This document shows positions 47,228-58,700 of a DNA stretch of 64,000 bases, piece after piece (position 1 is the first letter of the stretch; every line of letters starts with the position of its first letter). This stretch comes from Lentinus brumalis (taxonomy: Eukaryota; Basidiomycota; Agaricomycetes; Polyporales; Polyporaceae): positions 62,001 to 126,000 of the forward strand of contig MARA01000040.1 of the NCBI GenBank assembly GCA_001792895.1, given 5' to 3'. Made by a program: the position numbers and the translations under genes. The notes under the pieces were generated by a model. It was not told where the DNA came from. It did no database searches and saw only the letters and a list, made by a program, of their open reading frames with translations.

Positions 47228-50200
47228 ATGTCTCAGCCGAATACACCTCGCAGAAAGTCTGGTCGACACCTCCCCCAGGTTGACATTGAAGGTTCCTCGA
47301 TCGGCAAGCCCGACGTCGTTCTCTCTGGTCACCTACACACACGCCCCGCTCGTCCTGACGACCTCACTGGCATCGAAGACCCAGACTTCACATACATCGA
47401 CGACTGTGTAACACACTTCTATCAGTCGTTTACTCGCAACTCCGGCCGATCTACCCGGGCCCCGATCAAGACGTATGGCAAAGGCACGCGCAAGCGGAAA
47501 AGCGACGTCGGCACGCCGACGGTATTCAGCATCGGCGACACTGTCGTGGTCAATACCAAGAAAGTCAATGACAGCGTGGGGGTTATTACGGCGATATGGA
47601 AGGTTGAGGGCGAGCAGTTGATGGAGGAGCAGCTTCGGGTGCAGGTGCATTGGTTCTTGCGTCCCGAAGAGCTGCCTAAATTCAGAGTGCAGAAGGAATT
47701 CTTCACGGTGAGTTTCTGCCTCTTCTGTCCTATGCAGTCTTCTCGACTCTCTTCATGGCAACGTCCGGTGGGCTGGCTGGACCGCTTATATCTCGACGTT
47801 CAGCCATCAAGCAGTTGACGAGCTCATTCTACCTGAGGAGCTCGGTGTCGGGACTGTGCACGACAATCGTCGATGGGGACTGTGGGTTTATGGTGGCGAA
47901 ATGACCTAACCATTGGCTGCGCTGTGTATGGACGACGGAGGCGCGAAAGGACCAACGACGAGGTCGAGGGTGGGCCGTCACTCTTCGACGGCGCCGGGGC
48001 GGAGGTCGTGAAGCCGCCCTTGAGGGCGGAGAGGGCGCGCGCGGTTGCGCTGCGCGTTGTGGAGGTCACTGTGATACAAACATGGCTCTCCACGGCCATG
48101 GAGGCCTCCGTGGATCTTTTCGCAGACTTCCTAGTCTCTCGGACGTTCTCCCCCGCCCTCAAGGGCGGCCTGAAGACCTCCGCCACGGCGCCGTCGATAG
48201 TTTACGACCCGCCCTCGACGTCGTCGTTCCCCATCGACGATCGTCGTGCAGAGTGCCGAGGTCACTGAACTCCTCAGGTAGGTTGAGCTCGCCGACTTGT
48301 TTCGTGACTGAACGTCGACATATAGGCGGTTCAACTACTCCACGGAGAGTTTCCGATGGGTCACACTCTCTGCTCTTCATACTTCGGTTGCTGACACCGC
48401 CCCTCTCAGAACGAAGTCCTCTATACGCTCACAGGGTCCACCACCTCACTGCCCTCCGCAATCCTGTCCCACTGTACTGTCTCCTCCACCTCCACCACTG
48501 CTGTCTCCTCAGGCAAGGCCAACGCGAATGCCGCCGAGACTACCGACACCTTCTTCTGCCGCCTCTCCATCGACCAGCAGCGTGGTCTGTACTACGAGCT
48601 GCACTGGAACGACTTCCGCGATGGTGTCATGCGCGCTCTCTCGGAGCGCAACGAGAATCAATCGGAGGAACCGTGGCCGAACGAAGGGATTTGGAACGTC
48701 ATACCGGGAAAGGGACGAAGTGATAAGAATAAGTCAGACGGGCGGAAGAGTCCGGCCAAGCGGAGACGAGTCAACAGCCGCAAGGCAGCTCCCTCGGATT
48801 CGGAGGGTGAGAGCAGCGGCGACTCCGGAGACGAGTTTGAAGCGCCACCCGCGGACGAGGAGAGCGAGGATGAGGAGATGAACGCTGCGGCGTCCAGCGA
48901 AGAAGAAGATGAAGACGAAGTGTCGTTCGACGAACCCAAGACACCGCGCAAGCGCAAGCGACAAGGCGTAGTTCCGCACACTCCTCGAACACCCAGGGCA
49001 CCCCGGACACCCAGACGACCGCGAGCTGACAAGTCATCGCTCGCCCAGCCCACGCCTCACTCCAAAGCGGCGCTGCGTCGCCGGAAGAAGACCGCACTCG
49101 CAGTTCGACCGCCTCCACCAGCGGAAGGCACACTTGAGCTCGCGTTGGCACGTGGGTTGGAGGGCGACGCTTGGCTACGCGCGATGCATGTGCTGCATGT
49201 CGCTGCGAGGCCAGGGGCGCTGCCGTGTCGTGAAGGCGAGTATGGGCGAGTACTGAGGGCCGTCGAGGAGCTGCTGGAGGAAGGAAGCGGTGGATGTATC
49301 TGTGCGTAGCTCTTAATCTGCGTATCAGCTTGCTCTGACACGGTCTGCAGATATCTCCGGGGTCCCGGGTACGGGGAAGACGGCCACTGTCCATGCGGTC
49401 GTGCGCGAACTGAAGCGCATGGCGGAGCAGAATGTACGTTCTAGCGCACTGCGCAGCTATGCTTGCTGACCACGGACCGTGCAGGAAGCGAACCCGTTCG
49501 CGTACGTCGAAATCAACGGACTCAAGATCCCCGAGCCTGCGGCTGCGTACGGTCTGCTCTGGGAAGCGGTGTGCGGCCACGACACGGCCAAGGACGGGCA
49601 TATGAAGATCAGCTCGAAGGAGGCCCTCCGGAACCTCTCACAGCACTTCAGCGGCACGCAGCGTGCTGGGCCGGCTGGCGGACATGCCTGGTGAGTTCTC
49701 GCTGGGAATTCCGCCTCCATGCGGACAGATACTGATGCAAAGGGACAGCGTTGTGCTGATGGACGAGCTCGACCAGCTGATGACGACGAAGCAAGACGTG
49801 GTCTACAACTTCTTCAACTGGCCGACGCTCGCGAACTCAAAGCTCGTCGTGCTCGCCGTAGCCAACACGATGGACCTCCCGGAGCGTGTCATGACCGGGC
49901 GCGTGCGGAGCCGTCTGGGCATGGTGCGCATCAACTTTCAACCCTACACGACCCCGCAGCTCGAGCAGATTGTCAAGGCGCGTCTTGCTGCGTCCAAGGC
50001 TGGCCTCCCAGCGGACACCCCAGACGTTCTCGCGCCGGACGCCGTGCGCTTTGCGTCGATGAAGGTGTCGTCGATCAGCGGGGACGCGCGGCGCGTGCTG
50101 GACATCTGCCGGCGGACGGTCGAGCTCGTGCACCCGCTCCGGAAGGCGGCGCGCACGGACGACGTGAAGGAGGTGATCAAGGAGATGCAGAACAGCCCGA

Positions 50201-50568
50201 CGGCGGCGTACCTCCGGGAGCTGTCGTTCCATGAGCGGCTCATGCTGGCTGCGCTGATCAAGTGCGTGCGGAAGGAGGGCGTGGAGGAGATCAAGTGGTC
50301 CGAGCTCCAGCACCAGCACGTCCTCCACCTCAACCTTCTCGCGAACGAGGCGGAGGGCGACCCGACCCGCCGTCCCAGCTCAGACGAACTCGTACTTGTG
50401 CTGGACGCACTTCTGGCATCGCATGCGCTCATATGCGAAGACGGCGCAGTGGTCGCGCGGAAAGCAGAGGGAGAGCGGCGGCTTGCGCTGAACCTCGAGT
50501 ATGCCGAGGTCGAGAGGGTCCTCGGGGAAGTCGGCGGGCCTCGCTGGAGGAATGCTCTGAACGTCTAG
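47228..50568 (+). CDS. ORC1: Origin recognition complex subunit 1, copy D (intact)
   Basis: Largest ORC subunit; the AAA+ ATPase that marks replication origins and helps load MCM2-7 in the nucleus. Exons 47228-47707, 48410-49301, 49351-49433, 49485-49690 and 49749-50568 total 2481 nt, 826 aa, within the usual fungal ORC1 size. BAH domain about residues 99-230. A basic/acidic disordered linker about 260-390 contains repeated T-P-R motifs (possible CDK sites). Walker A GVPGTGKT at 461-468, Walker B VVLMDE at 555-560, sensor-1 Asn593 (VANTMD), an R-V-R-S-R arginine segment at 605-609, then lid and winged-helix regions to the end. All junctions are in phase. Intron 1 is 702 nt because of the fold-back insertion. 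This is the only copy with an open frame throughout, and its 3' flank is unique sequence. Confidence 0.92.
47749..48380 (+). mobile_element. Fold-back element in ORC1-D intron 1
   Basis: Element 47757-48372 (616 bp) between CTCTTCAT repeats at 47749-47756 and 48373-48380. It sits wholly inside the intron, leaving donor and acceptor intact. Confidence 0.75.
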
Positions 50569-50898
50569 GCTTATGATCTGTATCTTTATTCTTTACTATC
50601 TTCACGAGTTTCTGCGTACGTTCGACCACCAAGGGAGCCCCTGTTCGGATGCGAAATCGCCTAGGTCCCTCCTGACTCGAGATCATGTAAGTTGGGGTTA
50701 TTGAAGAATCTTCCTCCTCTTACCGTCATCTTCCTCCAGACACGTTGACTCTGTCGGCCTGTGCACCCGGTACGGACCTGTGCAAATCCACCGGGGAGAT
50801 CTCTACCGTTACGAGGATCACCCCGTTTGGACAAGAGGAGCGGGTCGCCCGCAGTGACGCTGAGCAGTGAGCACCGCATCATCCAATCCTCTGACAAG
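50569..50898. other. ORC1-D 3' flank and F-box gene promoter
   Basis: Shares only about 25 bp (GCTTAT...TCTGTAT...TTCTTAC-like) with the 3' flank of copies A-C and then becomes unique, marking the right edge of the array. Confidence 0.6.
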
Positions 50899-52539
50899 AT
50901 GGGCGAGTCTTACTGGTCACAGCAGCGTTCTGCATCCCAAATGGCTAAAGTTTGTCATCTGTGCGGTTTACCCGTCGATGTCCTCCTGCACATCGCCCCT
51001 TTCCTCGACTGTGCGGATATCTTGTGTCTCACAGAGACGTCGAAGGCGTTCCACGATATACTGCTCCCAGAATCCGTCAAGAGAGCCGGCACTAGTGCTA
51101 TATACCGCGCGAAGATCCACGCCATAGGTTTCTGCGTATCGACGATGGCTCGGGTCGGAGTCGGGTGTGTTGGTTGAGGTCTTTTGCGTACTGCCCCAAA
51201 TTGCAGCGCAATGCCCAGTCGCTACCGCTCCGACACCTGGATGCCGGGACAGCAGAGGGAGCACATCTTGCACTGGATATCCTCCGACACGCATCCAATA
51301 TAACCTCCCTTAGTCTTCACAGCCTCGTAGGGTTCGATCCTGGCCAGCTGCGCCTCATCCTCACCAACATGGTCGGACTTACGTACATTGACTTCAGACG
51401 CGTCCCAAGGCAAGGCGTTCACGACGACACCCTCCTCAACACTACCGCTACGCTCAGAACTGTGTCGCTGTCTATGGTATTGCCGGACTACGCCCCTATA
51501 CGCAACCCCGCTACGGATGCGTGTCCCATGTTACGGACCTGCGCCACGATCCAGGTTCTCTCGTTACAGTACGTCCGGCTACTGGCACGATCTGGCCCGT
51601 TCCCGGCAGTGCGCAGCCTCTACCTCAGGAGCTACCACCTGCCCGAGGGCGTCAGCACGCTCGTGACACTGTTTCCTGCCGTCCGCGAGCTGTGCCTCAA
51701 CGATCACTATCTCGCCGAAACCCTCCAGGGCCCTCTTAGTACAGGGCATGAGACACCATGGTCCGAGGTGCAATCGCTTCGAGAGCGGAACAGGGCCTGG
51801 CAGCTCACGCATGGCTCATGGCACGCACTCGACCACCTCTCCGTCGACAAGGCGGATACGGGCTACGCTCTAGGGCTGATGTGTCGTGTTGATCGCCTGG
51901 ATGTCCGGTACGTCGATGGAACAGGTCCCGGGATATTTGCGACACTCCTGGAAGATGTGCGGCCGCACCGCTTTGGCTTCTGCGGCTATCACTTCTCGCC
52001 CTACTTCAAATGCCAGACCCTCGCCAACCCTGGCCCCCTTACACTTCTCGCGACGGCTTCGAGCGTCACACATCTGGTCTGTTGGACGGTGGACGATGTG
52101 TTAGTGTATCTGGAGCTGGACGAAATAGTGGTAAGCTTCCATAGTCTGGTCTGCCAGATGACGGACGTGTCACTGATCAACTTGGTATCTGGATGTGAAC
52201 CCACAGGCCAACATCGGACAGCACTTGCGGAGCAGAACTGTGACACACATATGCCTACATATCCGCTCTACGGTCCGACCAGAATCCTCTGGTCTTCAGC
52301 TTCAGGCCCCGCAACTTGCAGCAGACATGTACAAATCAAGTCTTCGAAAAGCAGTGGACGCGATCGTTGCGCTTGTTCCGTCGATGCGGTGCGTACTGGT
52401 GGAGTTTGACGGGCTTGGAATGGAGGGAGGTATGGTCGGGAATGACGGGCTGTGGAAGGACTTGAACGATATGGAGTCTCGCCTGGTCATGAAGGAAGAG
52501 GGGCTACAGGACAGGTCCGGTGGTTATCCAAAGCCGTGA
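50899..52539 (+). CDS. F-box/LRR-like protein
   Basis: Starts at ATG 50899. A clear F-box reads LPVDVLLHIAPFLDCADILC followed by LTETSKAFHDILLPE (residues ~23-57). LRR-like segments follow (ASNITSLSLHSLV, LTYIDFRRVP, AVRSLYLRSYHL). A 76-nt GT-AG intron (52131-52206) joins in phase 0 to the last exon, 52207-52539. The frame changes between about 51100 and 51178: the F-box frame stops at 51177 while the LRR frame is open from there. No intron with good borders restores phase, so a 1-nt indel is likely (error or mutation). Likely an SCF adaptor; target unknown. Confidence 0.7.
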
Positions 52540-52591
52540 CGCGTTGAGATCCCCAGGCTGAGATCGGTGAAGGTTCTCACTTACTTACCAT

Positions 52592-53644
52592 GTGCCCCAG
52601 CTGCAAGTGCATTGGCATTTCAGACAAGTCCGGACACCCGAACATCGGTATACGGGATGCGGATACAAGTCAGACTCCGCTGCGGCATTCCTCAACCCCT
52701 TAGGTCTGTCGAACGCGTCCACCTTTCCTGTCGCTTCCGACCATTCATTCCGTCTGTCCATGAGCAAAAAAGCACCAGTTACTCTGGCGCGCCTGCCCAA
52801 TCGACATGTATGGGACGCACCGCCAGCTCGATGGAACATCTCCCGAAACGGACCTCGGCATACATACTCGGCGTAAACGAGCAAAGAATGCTACCACCGC
52901 CGACATCGGCATGTTCATCCCTGCCTTACTACTATCGAGTTCATATTCTTTTGGTTGGATCAGTTCCACTCACTCTCGTGGACATCCTATGCGGGGGTAT
53001 GGTCCGTCGAGTATGCCCTCCTTGAGAGAATGGTGAACTTCGGGTTGAGATTCACAGGGGACGAGCCCATCACCCTCAGCCATCTCGACCTTTGTGCGTT
53101 CTGGCCGGGAGGTACGTCGTCCAAAAAGCTCGACGAGGTGTACGAGTCTGATCTATGGTGTGGTTGTCCTCTAGTCGCACGTATCCTGGCATACGACCAT
53201 TCGGGCATCCCTCGGACGGCCGATTTCTGGGTCAGGTTCGGAGCGGAAGTGCTCATCATCCGCGGGGGCGCTTCTTCCATTATGAAAGCTGCGCGGGAGA
53301 TCAGAGACGACGAGTATTGGCAGGGGACTGCCGACCGCAACACGCCCGCACGCCAGTATCACAAACCCTGCACAACATCGTCCTCCGGTGGTTGTTGTTT
53401 GCAGTGGCCCGAACTTTCTTGGACGAAGAGAGTTGTCGCCGCATGTGCAGCCAATCTGTACTTGGTCCTCTTCCAACGGAAGATGCAGTGTATGTTGTTC
53501 CAGACCTCCGAGGAGGCTGGCACGTCGTGGCAGTTGCAGTGGTATCGATTCAGGTGGTACGCCGAGCTCGGTCTGGCTGTCGCGCTGCTCTCGGTGAGGA
53601 TGAAGAATGATTTCAAGGACCATCGCGCCGTGTCCGACTGTTGA
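52592..53644 (+). pseudogene. Broken coding region, family unknown
   Basis: Protein-like segments appear in succession but in different frames: ADIGMFIPALLLSSSYSFGW (about 52895-52955), VEYALLERMVNFGLRFTGDE then ITLSHLDLCAFWPG (about 53005-53111), a plausible 63-nt intron (53112-53174), VARILAYDHSGIPRTADFWV then RFGAEVLIIRGGASSIMKAA (to about 53300), and LHNIVLRWLLFAVARTFLDE in another frame (about 53365-53430). They would form one protein only with one or two frame corrections. I cannot name the family. Confidence 0.4.
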
Positions 53645-53785
53645 GACTGGCCGTGTTCTTGTGGCCTGCAGGTAAGTCGCCGCCGCATGAGGATAAGCCA
53701 AAAACCACGCTCATCGTGTCATTTTCATTATCGTGCTTCCTGAGCTATACCTTCTTTCGCGCCACGCCCCACCCGCACCTGCTTG

Positions 53786-56700
53786 CTAGCTTCGTCGTGG
53801 ACTTTTGTGAGCGGTTTGAAATTCCTCGATGTATGTGCGACAGATCAAATGTGGCCGGTACCCATAGTCGAGACTGGGAGATATAATACAGATCAGTGAC
53901 AAACGATAGCGGACGGAGCTGGTGCGATACATCGACCGAGCGGACGGACAACTTCGACTTATCCGGGAACAGCCAAGGGAGGAGCAACGAGATGGCAGGG
54001 AAGCGGGAGTACCAAGGGATCTATAGCTACATGCAAGCAGATAGCGACGACGACAACGACGTTGGATAGAGCGTAACTTGTTCGAGGAGAAGTCGCAGGG
54101 CAAGAAAGATGGGAGGGAGCCGAGTCTAAGGGGACGGTCCGAGTATACACAGCGGATGAACAACCACGCGTACCGTACATACGACTCTTCCACTTCTCGC
54201 TCATCCCGACCCCTGGGGTGGTGCCCCGACGCGCCTGGATTGTGCAATCCGCTGACATTGTTGATATACGTCCCCCAGTCGTCCCATCTGCGAACCGAAC
54301 GCCAATCTCAGCACTTCTTTGAGACTACTGATGGATAGAAAGAAGAACTCACTCGAACGACGTCGGCGCATTCGACCACATCGCTAGCGTATTGTCCGCA
54401 AACGCGAGCTCCTCGGACGTCAGTGACGGCGCACTCGTGTCCATCGCCTCGCCCCCGCCCCGCCAGCGCCCCCCGCCGCCGCCGCCATGGCCTGCAGCTC
54501 TGGCGGGAGCTGCGGTGCGAACGCAGACGGCTCAGAGGGCATTGCAGAAGTAGTGCCGAACATATTCCCGAACCCGGGGGCTTGGAGATTGTACATAGCC
54601 ATCAGACGAGGATCAAACTGCGCGCTGACGAGGTCCGGCGTGCGTGCTTCGTGTGCAGGCACCGCAGGCGTCGTCTGCGGCTGCGCAGATGAACTCGGGA
54701 CAGAGTGAGATGCAGGGGGTGGGTGACTTCCCCAGTCCGGCGCGCTGTAAGACACGTTGAACCCTGGATGGAGGGGCAACCGGCCGAGCTCGTCCGTGTG
54801 CACCGGTAGCGCGAAGGACTGCGTCGCGCCATTCGCCGCTGACGAGGACGCCGCTCTTTCCGAGTCCGACACAGGCATGGCAGACGTAGACCCGGACGCC
54901 TGCGGCCGCAGCGGCTGTGCGAACGTCGACGCCGCCAGCGACGGGCCATCCTTCTGCACGCGATTCTTACCCGCGATCGAGCGCATGGCGGGTTCGAGCG
55001 CCACGCATCCGTCAGAGACCGCAGAGGACACGGGGCTGTCGGAGTCGCGCTCCCGCTTGTGACTCGGTGCTGGGGACGCCTGCGGCAACGGCAGATCACC
55101 GACGGAAGCGAGCTCGTATAGGATGTCCCTAGCCAGCCAAAGTCAGTACTGAGTGGTACGTGCGCGTGAAATCGCGCCGGTGAGTCACATACCACAACCG
55201 CCCCGCAGTATGCCAACTGTATTCCGAAGCAGGGTTAGCGAGCAAGATCAATAGCCGGTAAGAAGATGGGACACGTACTGGGGTTCCAACAGCCGGAGCA
55301 TCTTCATGCACTTGTGGACGTCGGCCATCTCCTTTGCAGGGTCCGTCGACAGCCCAGACCGCTTCCCGCCCCAGATGTTGAGCAGGAGCACAATGCCGGC
55401 CGTAAACAAGGACATCTGGTATGAAACGCGCAGTCAGCCGCTGCCGTCAAAGCATGCATGGAAGAAGGGGCAGGGGGAGTCACGAGAACGTGCCTGGTTG
55501 ATGTGCGTCGGCATGCCCGCGCGTTTGACCTGCACGTCCAGGACATGGATGCAGGAACGCGCAGCATTCGTGCAGATGGCCAGCGATGGGAAGGACAACG
55601 GGGACGGCTTCCGCGGCGAGGGAATGAACGGCCTGTGTACGGCGATTTGCAGCTGGTAGTAGTGTGCATACAGGTTGGCCGACTGGTTGAGGAACAGGAG
55701 ATTCTCGCGTGTGGGATCCCAGCGCACTGTAGAGCACGTCGCACATATGTCAGCACACAGGTCACAGCTTGGGAGATCCTCCGCGACATACGGTGGTCGG
55801 GCACGGAGTCTATCCACTTGTTCAGCGCAGAGTCCAGCTCAGCCACGATGTGCTGCTCCCACTGCTGGCCGACGAAGCCGAGCAGAGCCTTAGACTTGTT
55901 GATAGAATACTAATGCGTAGAGTTTGAGTCAGCTTCCCATCGGATTCAGAGCTCGCGGACTTACAATCGTGCGCATTGCGAAGGCGAGGATCTGATGCAA
56001 TCGCACGTAGCAGTTGAAAAACGCGATCTTCGACGGCTTCCCTGGCGGCTGCTTGAACGCGAGCTCGGGTTCGCTCGCCGTCCAGTACTCGTCGTCGCAC
56101 TCCGTCGGCAGGTCGATATCGAAGCTGCCAGGGGAAGGAGGGGTAGCACATCAGTGAGACGCACGCATTCAGAGCGATCAAGCTCTTACGCACTCTTCGT
56201 CCTGGATCGCACAAGGCCGCCCGAGCGCAAAACTGCTGCTCCTATCTAGTGCGACAAGCACCCTGCACACCACGCCATGAGCGGGAACTTGTTCATGCAG
56301 ACAGCCGTGAGACATACCAGAAGGCACGTCTCCACAACTCCTCCTCAACCGTGGGAGACGCGCTGTAGACCTTCTTCCGATGCGCGCCGACATCCTGGGC
56401 CATACGGATGCCGACGCCGATGATTGTCCAGCATGCCTGCGGTGCAGACGTACCTTGCAGGAACCCAGCGGTCAACTATATGCGCCATTCCCAGAAGCAA
56501 CACCCATCCACAAGCACAACAAGCATTTTCCACAGAAGCAGCCAAAATTGGACGATATCAGTGTGCGAAACTCGGTGACAACATGAGAATCACGGGGAAT
56601 GGCACGTACCGCGTAAATCTGGAGGTCGTATAGCCGTGGTGGCGCGAGCAGCGACTTGCGCACCATCTGCACCTGCTGGAACCACTTCCACCCGCCGACT

Positions 56701-58700
56701 GTGGGATCTTGTTATCGTCGAGGAGCACGCGCGGGTCTTCCGTGAAGCGCGAGCCGTTCGCGCACACGAGGAGCACCGTCGAGCCGAACCCCTCGTCGTG
56801 CAGGTGCAGGTTCTCCTTGATGCCCTGCTCGAACGTCGGCCGGTGCAGGAGCGGCAAAAAGTCGTTCATGTTCGTGAAGTACAGGTCGACGAGCGTCGCG
56901 AGCAGGTCCGGCGGCGGGAAGTCCTTGTGCGGCGAGTGCTCGTCTTGAACATTCGACGTCAACCACTGAGCAGATCACGGGTGCATGCGTCAGCCGCCTC
57001 TCACCATACGTGAAGATGCCGTCGATGAAGGCCCTCACTGGGTGCAGGCTCCAGTACTGCTGCCGCCGTCGCAGGAGCGTGTGGTGCGCCTCGGGGTCGA
57101 TCGTCTTCGGGAGCTCGATCCCCGCGTACTCCTGCTTCAGGTCCATCGCCGTCTGGATGAACAGCAGGCTGCTCGACTTGCCGTGGTAGCGCATCGAGCT
57201 CGGGTTCATCGACATCTTCCGCAGGCTCTGCACGATGTTCCGCTGCGCCACGATCTCGTCGTCGCTCGGGTCCAGGTCGTCCGAGTCCACCTGCGACGCC
57301 GGTGTCGGCGCGGGCGGCGACGTTATGTGAGACGGCTGCGCAGGCCCCGCGGGGATCCCAAACGCGGACTTGCTCGTCGCGCTCGAGGGCTCGCCGTTGC
57401 GGTCCGACAGCCATCCGTCCCTGTCGAACGAGCCGCCTAGCTCCTTGGTGAAGTCGGCGTTTGGGCAGAGCTGGAGAAAGTGTTAGACTGCGCGCACAAC
57501 TGAGGAACACGACAAGCCCATGAACGACCCGATCGAACCGCTAGCAGCCAAGCTAGACCCATTCTACGTCCGGGCGCAGCAATCACACGACCCTCGCAGC
57601 AAACTGCTCTCGCTCTCCGTTACCTGCGTGCCTCCGTCACGACCACGACCGCACTTGTGCATGGTTCCAGACCAACCCAGAAACCTGCCCGCCCTACCTG
57701 GAGGAGCTCAGCCTGACGAACTGTAACGTCGGGGGCTCAGTCCCATATCGCACGGCGGTGATAGCGAAAACGAGCCCACGCTTCAGCGATGAACGAACCG
57801 CTCCTGTCGCGCCTCACGAAGCTGTTTCCCCGCGTGCGCCCACTGGGCAGCTCTGGAGTCGCTCGATTCGGCTGATGATACCCCGGGGAAGAGGAAGACG
57901 TGACGGCGGCGCGGAAGCGGCTGAGGCAGCTCCGGCGGCGGCGTAACCGGCTGAAGGAGCTCGACGAGTCCCAGGAGCGTGCGGAGCGGTTCCGCGAGAA
58001 CAGGGACGTGCCGGGGTGGAAGCGTCGACATTCATTCTTTCAAGCAGACCCTTCCGCGAGGGCTACTCGGTGAAGACCAATGCGCCCGCAGAGCGACGAT
58101 GACTCAGGGAACGAGATTGACGTTACCCGGGATCGGGGATAGCGGTGCGGGTATGTCTTGCAGCGCCGAGACAGTCGGAGGGAGGAGACACGCACCTTAT
58201 TCAGCAGTTTCTCCATCTTCTCCAGGCGGGTCTCGAGACTCTCGACGTAACTGGGAAATGCGGGAGCTTACTCAGCAGATGACGCGCGGGAGGGCGGTGT
58301 ACTCACCCCTTTGGAGGGCCGCGCTTCTGGGGGGAGCTGAGCACGGTGCACGGGGAATCGCAGGATGGACGACGCACCTTGGCAGCCTCGACATAGGTGC
58401 ACTCGAGCCTGTAGGAGACGCAGTTCGAGCAGCGGTTGTTGGGCATCTGGGCACCATCGCCTGGGAACGGAGGGGCGTGAGCGGGGATCCTGACCGACAT
58501 TGGCGCACTGCACCGACGAGACACGGGCACTCACATCGTACTGCGGGCGGTGGGGGATCGTCAGAGCATTTCAAACGGTCGCGGGGAGAGTGGGACGACG
58601 TACTCTTCTTGCGCCTGCACATATCGCACGCGCGCTGGATCCTGCGCTTCTTCGCGTTCTGCACCGAGCCATCGTCGTAGTCCTCTTCGGGGGACGACAT
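53786..58700 (-). CDS. Zn2Cys6 transcription factor with Fungal_trans domain
   Basis: Nuclear regulator. Zinc cluster Cys25, 28, 35, 45, 48, 55 (CDMCRRKKIRC, then CSNCVSYRLEC), linker KKRGPPKGY and a short coiled coil (ESLETRLEKMEKLLNK). The middle region has DLDPSDDE and the Fungal_trans signature (LQGTSAPQACWTIIGVGIRM; LDRSSSFALGRPCAIQDED; DIDLPTECDDEYW). The C-terminus ends MWSNAPTSFEWDDWGTYINN. Exons: 58700-58604, 58540-58535, 58460-58378, 58326-58307, 58250-58196, 57470-57005, 56965-56610, 56475-56318, 56262-56194, 56124-55965, 55909-55792, 55726-55494, 55415-55280, 55216-55193, 55128-54353, 54287-?. Exon 12 has a GC donor. Three 1-nt phase problems remain: the 57005/56965 junction, GCGGG-TGG near 56698, and a G-rich run near 54470. 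All look like sequence errors. The last exon stays open to 53786; the true stop may be nearer 54200. Confidence 0.85.
57640..58070 (+). pseudogene. Foreign gene fragments inside TF intron 5
   Basis: The 725-nt intron 58195-57471 contains plus-strand protein-like pieces: PETCPPYLEELSLTNCNVG (about 57680-57740, resembling an F-box/LRR repeat) and EEDVTAARKRLRQLRRRRNR then LKELDESQERAERFRENRDV (about 57890-58015), ending in a stop near 58070. They lie in different frames with intervening stops. They may be a decayed nested gene or inserted fragments; source unknown. Confidence 0.35.
58535..58540 (-). other. 6-nt microexon in the zinc cluster
   Basis: The exon TACGAT lies between introns 58603-58541 (GTACGT...CGCAG) and 58534-58461 (GTGAGT...CCCAG). 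It supplies part of K-K-I-R-C-D, and only its inclusion gives the canonical C-x2-C-x6-C spacing. Confidence 0.75.

Noticed and set aside
51333..51345. GGTTCGATCC, a tRNA T-loop-like sequence
   Set aside because: Lies within the F-box gene coding frame and there is no matching acceptor stem, D-arm or anticodon arm around it.
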